From: Actinocorallia herbida
GTDB lineage: Bacteria > Actinomycetota > Actinomycetes > Streptosporangiales > Streptosporangiaceae
Reading direction: 5' to 3'
Length of the DNA stretch: 64,000 nt
NCBI RefSeq assembly: GCF_003751225.1
Contig: NZ_RJKE01000001.1
Location: 5,084,001-5,148,000 of the forward strand
Part shown: piece by piece, positions 43,394-52,271 of the stretch
Position numbering within the stretch: the stretch's first letter is position 1
Layout: each line of letters begins with the position of its first letter
Notes under the pieces: generated by a model
Database searches by the model: none
The model's input: only the letters and a program-made list of their open reading frames with translations
What the model was told of the DNA's origin: nothing
Made by a program: the position numbers and the translations under genes

Positions 43394-45664
43394 TCAGGAG
43401 TCCGCTGGGCTGATCGGGAAGTTGGCTCGGAAGACGTTGGCGGGGTCGTAGGCGCGCTTGAGGTGGCGGAGGCGGGTGAGGCCCGCATCGCCGAAGGCGT
43501 CGCGCAGGCGCTCGGGGCGGGTGTCGGTGTCGAAGGACAGGTAGAGGCCGTCGGTGTGCGGGGCGACTTCGGCGTCCCACAGGGCGTTCAGGGAGGACTG
43601 GGAGGCCGCCATGGCGGTGAGTGCGAAGTTCTGGTGGCGGTGGGGGTAGGCGGTGGCGTCCGGGGCGAGGTCGTGCGCGGCGCCGCCGGTGGCGCGGATC
43701 TGGAGGAAGTAGGGCGTCCCGGAGTGCGCCGCCATCGCGAAGGCGCGGCTGACGTCCTCGTCGAGATGGGTGACGAGGCCGGAGCGCACCGCGGGATCGC
43801 CGCCGCCGGTGTGGTGCCGTTCCTCGGGCCGCACCACACCGGAGTAGGGCAGGACGTATCCCCGATGGTCGAGCAGCGGGCCCGCCGCGGCGAGCAGCTC
43901 CAGTTCCCTCACCGCGGCGGCCGTGTCGTCGCCGGCGTACACGGTCATGAGCTGGGCGACGGGATTGCGGCCCCTGCGCGCCGGGGAGAGGATCAGGAAG
44001 CTCGTCAGCTCGCGCGGCGCGGCCTCGACGGCGGCCCCCCAGCGCTGGAGGAGCCCGGAGGTGTCGCGCGCGTCGAGGGTCATCTGGGAGAAGACGACGT
44101 CGCCGAGCTCCATCGCCTCGATCTCGACCCACGTCACCACGCCGAGGTTTCCGCCGGCGCCGCGCAGGCCCCAGAACAGGTCGGGGTTCTCCTGCGCGGA
44201 AGCGCGCAGGACGCGCCCGTCGGCGGCCACCACCTCGGCCGCGACGACGTGGTCGATGGTCAGCCCGAACCGTCGGCCGAGAAAGCCGATTCCGCCCGTA
44301 GTGGCGAGCCCGCCCACGCCCACCCCGCCGAAGTCGCCCGAACTGATCGCCCACCCGCGCGGCGCCAGCGCCTCAGCGACCTCTCCCCACGTGGCGCCCG
44401 CGCCGAGCCGCACCCGCCGCGTCCGCGGGTCGACGACCTCGACGGCGTTCAGCGCGCCTACGTCCAGCACGATGCCGCCGTCGTTGGTGGAGCGGCCGCT
44501 GATGCCGTGGCCGCCCGAGCGCACCGCCAGCGGCACGTCCTGGGACAGCGCGTAGCCGAGCGCGCCGACGACCTGGCCCGTCGACCGCGGGCGCAGGAGC
44601 AGGCCGGGCGACCCGGACCGCAGGTAGTTGTGCCGCACCGACCCATAGGCGCGGTCGCCGGGCTCGACGGCGTCGGCGGCGAGGTCCGCGGGCACCTTCG
44701 CGTAGTCGATGCCCGGGCGGCGCAGCGCGACCGCGGCGGAACCGCGCCGGGACGAGGCGGGCGCCGTCCCTGCCCTGTCCCGTTCCCGCGCCACGCTCTC
44801 GCGCACGGCGGGGGCGATCTCCGCGCCGAAGGTCTGGAGCGCCGCCGGATCGTCGGAGGCGAGGATGAAGGTGCCGATGCCGTCCTCCAGGGCCAGGGCC
44901 GTGAGTTCCTCCACCCACTGCGCGGCGGGCCCGCGCAGGAGTCCTTGGGAGGCCGGGCCGATCTCGCCCATGACGTTCAGGAGCCGGCGCACCTGCGCCG
45001 GATCGCGTCCGGCCTCGGCCGCCGCCTCGTCGATGATCGCGTTCCCCCGCTTCAGGTCGCCGTCCTTCAGGTACGACAGGCTGGGCAGCCAGCCGTCGGC
45101 CTTGCGGGCGACCAGGCGCAGCATGCGCGGGCCGTAGGCGCCCAGCCAGACGGGGATGTCGTGCGCGGGCGCCGGACCCCGTTTGGCCCCGTCGACACGG
45201 TGGTGCGCGCCGTCGACGCGCAGGATGCCGCGCTCCCCCGCGTCCCAGATGCCGCGGATGATCTCCAGGCCCTCCTCCAGCGCCGTGACCGACTCGCCCG
45301 GAGTGAGGCGCTGCGCGCCCATGGCCTCGATGGCGTCCCAGAATCCGCCCGCGCCGATGCCCAGCGCGAACCTGCCCTGCGACAGCAGGTCGAGTGACGC
45401 GGCCGCGCGGGCCAGCACCGCGGGCGGCCGGAGCGGCAGGTTGAGCACGTTGCCGGAGACCGTGACGCGCTCGGTCCGCGCGGCGACCCAGGACAGCAGC
45501 GTCCAGGTGTCCAGGAAACCCGGCTGGTACGGGTGGTCCTGGAAGGTCACGAGGTCCAGCCCCGCGGCCTCGGCGGACTGTGCGAGCCGGACCGGGCTCT
45601 GCGCATCACGGTTCTGCGGGGTGAGGAACGCGCCGAACACGAGGTCATGGCCGTAGTCCGTCAT
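43394..45664 (-). CDS. Fused LLM flavin-dependent oxidoreductase and FAD-linked (BBE-type) oxidase
   Basis: 756 residues. Residues 1-300 form a luciferase-like (F420/FMN) oxidoreductase: FGAFLTPQNR, FALGIGAGGFWDAIEAMG, PVWLGAYGPRMLRL, ADGWLPS. Residues 330-756 form a PCMH-type FAD oxidase: VRSGGHGISGRSTNDGGIV, LGAGATWGEVA, GGIGFLGRRFGLTIDHV and the BBE C-terminus (RLRHLKRAYDPANVFRANFP). A His in the SGGHG motif could bind FAD covalently. It likely performs two oxidation steps on one small substrate. ATG 45664 has GAGGG upstream. The open frame upstream to 46303 is not part of the gene. The divergent MarR gene is the likely regulator. Confidence 0.9.
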   Translation of the reverse strand: MTDYGHDLVFGAFLTPQNRDAQSPVRLAQSAEAAGLDLVTFQDHPYQPGFLDTWTLLSWVAARTERVTVSGNVLNLPLRPPAVLARAAASLDLLSQGRFALGIGAGGFWDAIEAMGAQRLTPGESVTALEEGLEIIRGIWDAGERGILRVDGAHHRVDGAKRGPAPAHDIPVWLGAYGPRMLRLVARKADGWLPSLSYLKDGDLKRGNAIIDEAAAEAGRDPAQVRRLLNVMGEIGPASQGLLRGPAAQWVEELTALALEDGIGTFILASDDPAALQTFGAEIAPAVRESVARERDRAGTAPASSRRGSAAVALRRPGIDYAKVPADLAADAVEPGDRAYGSVRHNYLRSGSPGLLLRPRSTGQVVGALGYALSQDVPLAVRSGGHGISGRSTNDGGIVLDVGALNAVEVVDPRTRRVRLGAGATWGEVAEALAPRGWAISSGDFGGVGVGGLATTGGIGFLGRRFGLTIDHVVAAEVVAADGRVLRASAQENPDLFWGLRGAGGNLGVVTWVEIEAMELGDVVFSQMTLDARDTSGLLQRWGAAVEAAPRELTSFLILSPARRGRNPVAQLMTVYAGDDTAAAVRELELLAAAGPLLDHRGYVLPYSGVVRPEERHHTGGGDPAVRSGLVTHLDEDVSRAFAMAAHSGTPYFLQIRATGGAAHDLAPDATAYPHRHQNFALTAMAASQSSLNALWDAEVAPHTDGLYLSFDTDTRPERLRDAFGDAGLTRLRHLKRAYDPANVFRANFPISPADS

Positions 45665-45681
45665 GACGAACCCTCTTCTTC

Positions 45682-45694
45682 TATCTGAAAGATA
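45682..45694 (+). promoter_or_regulatory. Perfect palindrome TATCT-GAA-AGATA
   Basis: A 13-bp perfect inverted repeat, 17 bases from the oxidoreductase start codon and 69 from the MarR gene start. The size and position suit a MarR operator. Confidence 0.6.
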
Positions 45695-45697
45695 ATC

Positions 45698-45727
45698 TGT
45701 GTTGCAGACTATATCCCTGGCAACACA
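45698..45727 (+). promoter_or_regulatory. Inverted repeat TGTGTTGC-N14-GCAACACA
   Basis: Eight-base perfect arms (45698-45705, 45720-45727) separated by 14 bases, between the divergent oxidoreductase and MarR genes. Together with the neighbouring palindrome it suggests two regulator sites that cover both promoters. Confidence 0.6.
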
Positions 45728-45763
45728 TCGAGGCGGCAGCGTATTTCCGGCTACGCTGGGTTC

Positions 45764-46276
45764 GTGACCATCGGGGAACGCCCAGAACCGCAGGCGCCGT
45801 CGCACGGGCCGTCCATGCTGGGATGGACGCTCACCGTCCTGCTCCGGGAATGGCGCGCACGGGTCGAGGAGATCGCCCGCGACCTTCCGCAAGGGGTCCG
45901 CGGCTACCAGGTGCTCTCCGCCGCCACGCACGGGACCCCGCCCACCCAGGCCGCCCTCGCCGCGCGCCTCGGCATCGACCGCACCGTCATGACCTACCTG
46001 CTCGACGCGTTCGAGGGCTGCGACCTCCTGCGCCGCGAGCCCGACCCGAACGACCGGCGCGCCCGCCGCGTCGTCCCCACCGACCACGGCCGCGGCGTCC
46101 TCGCCGACCTCGACGCGCAGGTCGCCCGGACCGAGGACGACCTCCTGCGCGGCCTCGCCCCCGAGGAGAAGGCCCTCCTGCTCGCCCTCATGGAGCGCGC
46201 CGCCTCCACCGCCTCCCCCGGCGCGGACCGCTGCACGGAGGTCCTGGACCCGCCCGGCCGCCCGCCCCGAGGCTGA
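45764..46276 (+). CDS. MarR-family transcriptional regulator
   Basis: 170 residues. Winged helix with PPTQAALAARLGIDRTVMTYLLDAFEGCDLLRREPDPNDRRARRVVPT, the standard MarR recognition helix and wing. It begins at GTG 45764. Divergent from the fused oxidoreductase, which it probably represses through the palindromes at 45682-45727. Confidence 0.9.
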   Translation: MTIGERPEPQAPSHGPSMLGWTLTVLLREWRARVEEIARDLPQGVRGYQVLSAATHGTPPTQAALAARLGIDRTVMTYLLDAFEGCDLLRREPDPNDRRARRVVPTDHGRGVLADLDAQVARTEDDLLRGLAPEEKALLLALMERAASTASPGADRCTEVLDPPGRPPRG

Positions 46277-46353
46277 CCGCATCGGTTCCGCGGTGGCCGT
46301 CACCGCGCCGGGGGAAGGTCACCGGGAGGCCGCGGTCGCCTAGGGTCGATCCC

Positions 46354-46957
46354 ATGAAGCTGCCCGCCGGACGGCACGGGATGTCGCGGGAGACCGTCCT
46401 GCGCAACCAGCGCGCGCATGCTGGCCGCGGTCATCGAGGTCACGGCCCGGACCGGGTATCCGGGCATGACGGTGGAGGGCGTCATCGCCCGGGCCGGGGT
46501 GTCCCGGCGCACCTTCTACGAGCACTTCCAGAACAAGGAGCAGGCGTTCCTCGCCGCGTACGACGACGCCGTCGGCCGCCTGATGAAGCACGTCGTCGAC
46601 GCCTACGCCGAACAGGCCAGGCTCGGCGACCGGTTCCGTGCCGCGCTCAGCGGACTGCTCTGCTTTCTGGCCGACGAGCCGGACATCGCTCGGGTCTGCA
46701 TCGTCGAGGTCCTGTCCGCCGGGCCTGCCGCGAGAGAGCGCCGGAACGCCATCATCCAGACCTACACCGACCTCGCCGAGGCCGAGATCCGGCGGCACAT
46801 CCCGACTTACCGGACCCCGGCCCTGACCGCGGAGATGACCATCGGCGGACTGTACGCGGTGGTGTTCGAGCGGGTCGCGCGGGGCGACACCGAGGCCCTT
46901 CCCGATCTCGTCGACGATCTGATGTACGTCTTGATGATCAGAACCTCCGGGGCGTAA
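46354..46957 (+). pseudogene. TetR-family regulator, frameshifted near its start
   Basis: The N-terminal MKLPAGRHGMSRETVLRNQR from ATG 46354 is in one frame. The body from MLAAVIEVTARTGYPGMTVE (46418), with HTH RAGVSRRTFYEHFQNKEQ and a TetR C-terminal domain, is in the next. The junction is the CG run at 46410-46417 (CAG CGCGCGC ATG); two extra bases (CG) give the expected NQRAR-MLAAV. Translation from ATG 46418 could give a nearly complete 179-residue protein but there is no ribosome site. Real mutation, polymorphic run or assembly error. Confidence 0.75.
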
Positions 46958-47064
46958 GTAAGTACCTACCGACCTCATGCGGCCAGCCGAGTGACGTTGA
47001 CTCGAAAACATGACTGTTTTTGAATCAGGGCTACAGCAGTACGGGCCTCTTTCGAGGAGGAACC

Positions 47065-47739
47065 ATGAAGGCCCATCTCAAAGTCGGCACGACCGCGGTC
47101 GCGGCGCTCACCGTGGTCGCGATGACCGCGACCGCCGCCCTCGCGACCACCACCGTCCGCCGGGACACCTCCGGCGGCGCCGCCTACTCCGGCAACTACC
47201 AGATCCTCAACGTCGGTCCCATGACCGTCACCGCCTCGGGCTTCTCCGCCTCGTGCACCGGCGCGGACCTGCGCGGCACCCTCACCTCCGCCGGCGCCGG
47301 CACCCTGGCCACCGCGAACGTGACGGGCTGCACCAGCCCCTTCGGCGCGGCCACCGTCACCTTCCAGGGCCTGCCCGCCACCGGCACCCTCACCTACGCC
47401 CCGGTCGCGGGCGGGCGCGACGCCTCCCTCACCTTCACCAAGGCCGCCAACCCCAACTTCAAGGTCAAGGCCGTCATGGGCCTGCTGACCTGCTACTACG
47501 GCTTCGGCACGACGGTGACGTCGCTGACGTTCAACGTCTTCAACGGCACCAACGCCAACCGCCCGATCCCCGCGAGCACCCAGCTCCAGGGCGCCATGCA
47601 GAACGCCTCGCTCGACAAGCTCAGCGGCAGCAGCCTCCTGTGCCCGAGCGGCGCCGTGGCCAACGCCAACGGCGAGGCCCGCGGCGAGGTCACCGCGGGC
47701 TCCGGCGTGTTCAACCAGAAGCTGTACGTCGGCCCGTAA
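47065..47739 (+). CDS. Secreted protein of unknown function
   Basis: 224 residues with a clear signal peptide (KAHLKVGTTAVAALTVVAMT, then ATAALA before the mature TTTV). The mature part is rich in Ala, Gly, Thr and Ser, has three to four cysteines (SCTGAD, GCTSPF, TCYYGF, LCPSGA) that may form disulphides, and looks beta-rich. ATG 47065 has a perfect GAGGAGG. I do not recognise a family. It follows the TetR gene by 107 bases. Confidence 0.75.
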   Translation: MKAHLKVGTTAVAALTVVAMTATAALATTTVRRDTSGGAAYSGNYQILNVGPMTVTASGFSASCTGADLRGTLTSAGAGTLATANVTGCTSPFGAATVTFQGLPATGTLTYAPVAGGRDASLTFTKAANPNFKVKAVMGLLTCYYGFGTTVTSLTFNVFNGTNANRPIPASTQLQGAMQNASLDKLSGSSLLCPSGAVANANGEARGEVTAGSGVFNQKLYVGP

Positions 47740-47851
47740 CCCCAGGTTCCCACCCCGAACCGGCCGTCCGGCCCACCCCACCCCGTGGCGCCGGACGGCT
47801 CCCCACCACCACGCCTCCACGGCGAAGCACCCGAACCCGATCGGGAACGGT

Positions 47852-48180
47852 TCAGGCTCGGAGCACGGTGACCTTGCGGCCGCGGGGCGTGGCGGCGGAG
47901 CCGAGGGTTGCGCTCGTGCCAGGGCGCAGCTTCGGGGCGCCGGTCGAAGACGACGAGGACGCCGGTGTCCAGGCCGAGCCGGTCGAGGCAGCCCCCGCCG
48001 TTGACCAGGCGTTGCAGGTAGGCCATCAGCACGAGGTGGCAGGCGGCTTCGTGGTAGACGGTGCCGCGGAACAGGACCTCACCGTGCTCACGCCGGAAGC
48101 CGGTGAACTCCCGAAGCAGGCGCGGCAGGTCGAAGCGTCCGTCGGCCGGCACGAAGCGCAGTGATTTCACCGAGATGTTG
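47852..48180 (-). pseudogene. C-terminal remnant of an AAA-like ATP-binding protein
   Basis: From 48180 downwards one frame reads FDLPRLLREFTGFRREHGEV, then VYHEAACHLVLMAYLQRLVNGGG and LGLDTGVLVVFDRRPEAAP. A frame change then leads to RKVTVLRA and a stop at 47852. This is the usual end of a family of actinobacterial ATP-binding proteins with a nuclease-like C-terminus. No start, Walker motifs or upstream domain are present, and at least one frameshift is needed. A decayed fragment. Confidence 0.6.
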
Positions 48181-48856
48181 AACGGGCTGGCAGGCGGGTG
48201 AGGAAAGGGAAGTACGGGGACCATTTGCGGGTCGTGGCCGGGTCGAGGGCGAGCGTTTCGACGTCCGCGGGCTGGGGGAACGGGGGAGGGCTGTTCCTGG
48301 GGAGGTAGCCGTCGAAGAGGGAGACCTCGCGGAAGCGCGGGTCGAGGATCGAGGCGCATCGGGTGACGGGGAGGATCTCGCCGGGGTTCGCCTCCGCGTA
48401 CGCGCCGTCCCGCAGTTCGAAGGCCCGGCTGCGCCGGTGCCGGTCACCGAAGTCGATGCCGTAGGCGGCGCGCAGCCTTCCCCCGGTGAAGACCGCGGCG
48501 TGCTCATGGAACAGCACGCCGCCGAAGGTCTCGTCCTTGAGGTACACCACGCCCGCGGGGGCGGCGAGGCTGAGCAGGGACGCGCACCGCAGATCGGTGT
48601 CGTCGAAGGCGTCCAAGGGGTCCGGCCCAGCGGGGACGCCGGCCTCGCGCCGCCACTCCCCCACGGCCGCGTCCAGGGCCCAGTCTTCGGCGACGTCCAA
48701 GCCCTCGAGCAGCAAAGGGTGCGGCATCACCCAGCCATCGGGCAGGCCCTCACCCCGCACGGGGACGACCCACTCCCGCCCGCCGGGCACCAGCTGCTCG
48801 AACAGGGCGACCGCCGCGCGGTCCACCGTGAGCAGACAGTCGAGATGAAACCCCAT
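48167..48856 (-). CDS. Hypothetical protein
   Basis: 229 residues from ATG 48856 (GGAAGG upstream). Soluble, acidic. Segments such as GVVYLKDETFGGVLFHEHAAVF and LRAAYGIDFGDRHRRSRAFELRDG suggest a compact alpha/beta protein, but I recognise no family. Its end overlaps the ATPase remnant by 14 bases. Confidence 0.65.
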   Translation of the reverse strand: MGFHLDCLLTVDRAAVALFEQLVPGGREWVVPVRGEGLPDGWVMPHPLLLEGLDVAEDWALDAAVGEWRREAGVPAGPDPLDAFDDTDLRCASLLSLAAPAGVVYLKDETFGGVLFHEHAAVFTGGRLRAAYGIDFGDRHRRSRAFELRDGAYAEANPGEILPVTRCASILDPRFREVSLFDGYLPRNSPPPFPQPADVETLALDPATTRKWSPYFPFLTRLPARSTSR

Positions 48857-49182
48857 CGCGCCCAACCTTCCGCACCGAACCTGACCTGTCGCCCGTGAAC
48901 GACGCCGCAAACCACAAAACGGTTCGGATCGGCCGTTCCCCCCTCACCGGTGCGGGCTCGCCACCGCTCTCCGTCCGGTGCCGTGCGCGATGGCCGACGA
49001 GGTGGGTGCGATCGGTCAGGCGCCGTAGTGGACGCGGGAGAGCCAGGGGTGGGAGGGGCGGCGTTCCAGGACGGCGAAGTGGACGGCGGGACGGGGGAGC
49101 CGGAGCCGGCCGAGGCACAGTAGACGTGATCGGCGATCCGCGGCCCGGGCTCTGAAATCCGCGCCCCGGTCGAAGGCGCGAC
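48857..49182. other. Intergenic stretch without a gene
   Basis: 326 bases between two minus-strand genes, GC-rich, with no recognisable ORF, repeat or RNA. Confidence 0.4.
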
Positions 49183-49986
49183 TCAGGGCGGCGGGATGGC
49201 GCGTCCGCCCTCATCGTGGCGGAGGAGCAGGGCCCGGAGCAGGGTCCCGGCGGCCGCCGCGTTGCGGGTCTTCGAGCCTTGGCCCTCCGCGAAGGCGGTG
49301 AGGGCGGTCGGCAGGTGGGTGAGGCGGACGGCGCGGTCCCAGTCGGGCAGGCGCGCTCCGCAGCCCCGGCTCTGCGGGAAGTCCTCCGTCCGGACGTCCT
49401 GTGGGGGCAGCCGGACGTGATCGTGGCCAACGGCCACGGGAAGCACCTCGAGTCGTCCGACGGGGGCGGGCCCGGCCGTCCGCCGGGCCGCGTCCTCATC
49501 GTGCAGCCAGGCCACGGCACCCGCGCCGCCGATCCACAGGACCGCGGCAGCCGGCCCGTACCAGCTCGTCCCGGTTCCGTAGAGGGCGCTCGGCCGCCCG
49601 GCCTCTTCGGCGCTCCGGGCCCAGAGAAGTGCGGCACCCATGGCGTCCGCCACGCGGTCGCCCGCCGCGGGATGGACGACGAGGAAGGCCTCACGTTCCT
49701 CGTGATCCCGGGGCCTCAGCTCCGGCAGTCCGGCCACCCGCACGGCTAGTTCGTCCGCCCACGCGACGGCGAGCGCAGCGTCACCCGGTGCGTGCAGGCC
49801 CTCCACCAGGGTGAGCTCCTCACCGATCCCGTCGAGTTCGGCCAGGTAGGCGACCACCCGCTCAAGCCGGTACGCCGCGACCCGCGCGTCCCTTCAATAC
49901 GCGGGATCCGCCGTGACCCCAGCGAGCCGCGCCGCTTCTTCGCGCAGTCCTCGGGCCACGACGTCCACCACGGCCTCCCCGTACAT
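49183..49986 (-). pseudogene. Hypothetical gene interrupted by an in-frame TGA
   Basis: From ATG 49986 (AGAGG upstream) the frame reads MYGEAVVDVVARGLREEAARL ... VTADPAY, meets TGA at 49896-49894, and continues in the same frame as RDARVAAYRLERVVAYLAELDG to a stop at 49183. Sense on both sides of the TGA and the smooth helical pattern across it show one original gene of about 267 codons. A start at GTG 49857 could still yield 224 residues. I do not recognise the family. No selenocysteine machinery or SECIS-like hairpin was noticed, so nonsense mutation is the plain reading. Confidence 0.65.
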
Positions 49987-50707
49987 CCGTCGGCACCTCT
50001 CCAGCGTGATCTCCGCGTCTCCGCGCAAAGCAGACCCCTTCCCGGCGGGGCCCCCACTCGGCCCCGGATCCTCCGCCTCCTCCGACGCGCCGGACAAGGC
50101 CCGTGTTCGCACTCGGCGGCTTCTAGCCGGGCGGGACGAGGACCGCATGGTGGTCACGGCGGAGTTCTGGCGGGAAGACCACCTGCTCTCAAATCCCGAG
50201 CACGCGGGAGCAGTCTTCGTGGCCGAGCCAGCGGTCGCCGAGTTCACGTATCTCTTGGAGCAGACGGTCACCGCCCTCGGCTGAAGTCCTTGTCGAGCCG
50301 GTCGGGGAACCTTCAGATGAGGAAGCGGATCGGCAGACCGATCGCGAAGCCGATGAGCCCGTCGAGTTGCACCGTTGATCCCTTTCCACGGTCGCTCCTC
50401 CGATGTGGTCCCGACCTCTACCGTTCCGTGCGCTTTGTCGTGAGCAAGCCCGGACGCGCTCTTCGCACCCACCCATGCCCGACGCCCCGCTAGAGGCGAT
50501 CAGGCAAGTTTCGCCAAACGGATCCCTGGGCGCCCTGTCCATACAGACTTAACACGAATGACCGCTTCATCCGCATGTGCGGAAACCGGTCAGAATCCGG
50601 CGGCGTCGCGGGCGGGGGCCCGAGTTCGTGGACGGGCTGCCGGACACGCGGTGGGCATGGCCGAGCGGGTGTGGGTCTGCGCGGAGCCGCGGCCACTCGG
50701 GCTGCGG
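49987..50707. other. Gene-poor stretch of about 720 bases
   Basis: Apart from the tiny ORF at 50313-50372 I see no gene with a ribosome site or recognisable product. Long open frames here are GC-driven shadows. The area right of the broken hypothetical gene looks like relic sequence. Confidence 0.45.
50313..50372 (-). CDS. Possible 19-residue membrane microprotein
   Basis: GTG 50372 with GGAAAGGG about seven bases upstream opens a frame of 19 residues, VQLDGLIGFAIGLPIRFLI, ended by TGA at 50313. It is almost wholly hydrophobic. Supported only by the ribosome site and composition; may be chance. Confidence 0.3.
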   Translation of the reverse strand: MQLDGLIGFAIGLPIRFLI

Positions 50708-52015
50708 CTACCGGGGCGGCAGGTCTGCGCGGCCGACGCTCAGGTAGGTGAACCCCGCGGCCGTCATCTCCGCCGGGTCGAGCGCGTTACGGCCGTCGAA
50801 CAGCAGCGGGCGGGCCATCGCCGCAGCGGCCTCTTGCCAGGGCACCTGTTGGAGCGCCGGCCATTCGGTCGCGACCAACGCGGCGTCCGCGCCCTGCAGC
50901 GCCTCGATCGGGCTGTGGTGCCGGGTGGTGGCCGACCACGGTTCGGCGCCCGACACGTCCGGGGCCAGGGGGTCCCAGCAGCGGACGGTGGCGCCCTCCG
51001 CGAGCAGCCGCCCGACGATGACGCGGCTGGGCGCCTCCCGCATGTCGTCGGTGCCGGGCTTGAAGGTCATGCCGAGCACGGCGACGGTCCGGCCGGACAA
51101 GCCGTCGAGCGCCTCTTTCAGGCGGATCACCGGCCTGCGCTGCTGGAGGGAGTTCACTTCGATCACGGCGGCCAGGAGCTGGAAGTGGTAGCCCGCGCTG
51201 CCGGCGAGCGTCTTGAGCGCGGTGGTGTCCTTCGGGAAGCAGGACCCGCCGTAGCCGAGCCCGGGGTTCAGGAAGTGGGCGCCAAGCCGGTGGTCCATGC
51301 CGACGGCCTGCAGGACGCTGGCGGCGTCCCCGCCCACGGCTTCGGCGAGGTTCGCGATCTCGTTCGCGAAGGAGATCTTCGTGGCCAGAAGCGCGTTCGC
51401 CGCGAGCTTGGTCAGTTCGGCGGACTCGACGTCCATCACCACGACCGGGCCGTTGACGCCCTGGTGGATCTCGGCGATGAGCCGGGCCGTCGCGTCGTCG
51501 GCCGCCCCGACGACCACTCGGTCGGGGTTCATGAAGTCTCCGACGGCGCGGCCTTCCGCGGTGAACTCGGGGTTCGAGCCGTACCCGACCGCGACGAGCC
51601 CCATCCCGTCGAGGGCCGCGCGGATGCGGGCTCCGGTGCCGACGGGCACGGTCGACTTGGTGACGACGGCCTGGAGGCGTTCGGCCCCTTCGAGGACGCG
51701 CACGACGTTCCAGACGCGGGAGAGGTCCGCGTCGCCGGAGACGGTGGGCGGCGTGTCCACGCACACGTAGACGACCTCGGCGCGCGCGGCGGCGGTGCGG
51801 CCGTCGACGGTGAAGGTGAGCCGGTCGCCGTGGTCGCGGAGGAGTTCCGCCAGGCCGGGTTCGTAGATCGGCACACGTCCGGCGTTGAGCATGTCGATGC
51901 GCTCTTGCTGGATGTCGACGACCGTCACATGGTGCCCGAGGCTCGCGAAACAGGCGCCGGTGACGAGGCCGATATATCCCGCCCCGTAGATGGCGATCCG
52001 TCGTCCTTGAGCCAT
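50708..52015 (-). CDS. ugd: UDP-glucose/GDP-mannose dehydrogenase (UDP-glucose 6-dehydrogenase)
   Basis: 435 residues. NAD-binding motif IAIYGAGYIGLVTGACFASLGH at the start, VCVDTPPT, STVPVGTG, and the catalytic cysteine motif NPGLGYGGSCFPKD (C near 260), with FKPGTDDMREAPS in the C-terminal UDP-binding domain. It oxidises UDP-glucose to UDP-glucuronate (or GDP-mannose to its uronate) for polysaccharide or glycoside synthesis. ATG 52015 has AAGGGG upstream. No glycan cluster surrounds it here. Confidence 0.92.
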   Translation of the reverse strand: MAQGRRIAIYGAGYIGLVTGACFASLGHHVTVVDIQQERIDMLNAGRVPIYEPGLAELLRDHGDRLTFTVDGRTAAARAEVVYVCVDTPPTVSGDADLSRVWNVVRVLEGAERLQAVVTKSTVPVGTGARIRAALDGMGLVAVGYGSNPEFTAEGRAVGDFMNPDRVVVGAADDATARLIAEIHQGVNGPVVVMDVESAELTKLAANALLATKISFANEIANLAEAVGGDAASVLQAVGMDHRLGAHFLNPGLGYGGSCFPKDTTALKTLAGSAGYHFQLLAAVIEVNSLQQRRPVIRLKEALDGLSGRTVAVLGMTFKPGTDDMREAPSRVIVGRLLAEGATVRCWDPLAPDVSGAEPWSATTRHHSPIEALQGADAALVATEWPALQQVPWQEAAAAMARPLLFDGRNALDPAEMTAAGFTYLSVGRADLPPR

Positions 52016-52271
52016 GGCGTCCCCTTACCCCGTGCTATCCCGGCGAACTGCGGACGCCATCTTAGGGACAGGCGGCGCCGCGTCGGATCAGGACGTGGAC
52101 GAGCACGCCGCGGCCGACGGGGTCACGGGGCCTCTGCGGATCGCATCCCGCCGCTCGGTCACGGGTCTCCCGGCCCGTCCGCCGGGGCCCGGGCGCGAAG
52201 GCGCGTCCGTCGGGTCGGGCCGGACGGCGAGCCTTATCTTTCCGATTCCGGGCATGCGGTAGGAATGCCTC

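Noticed and set aside
45823-47013. 396-codon plus-strand open frame spanning MarR and TetR genes
   Set aside because: Only its short central piece (46354-46417) matches a real protein, the TetR N-terminus; the rest is out of frame with the two regulators.
49894-49896. TGA as selenocysteine codon
   Set aside because: No SECIS-like hairpin follows and the context is a helical hypothetical protein without redox motif; a nonsense mutation is simpler.
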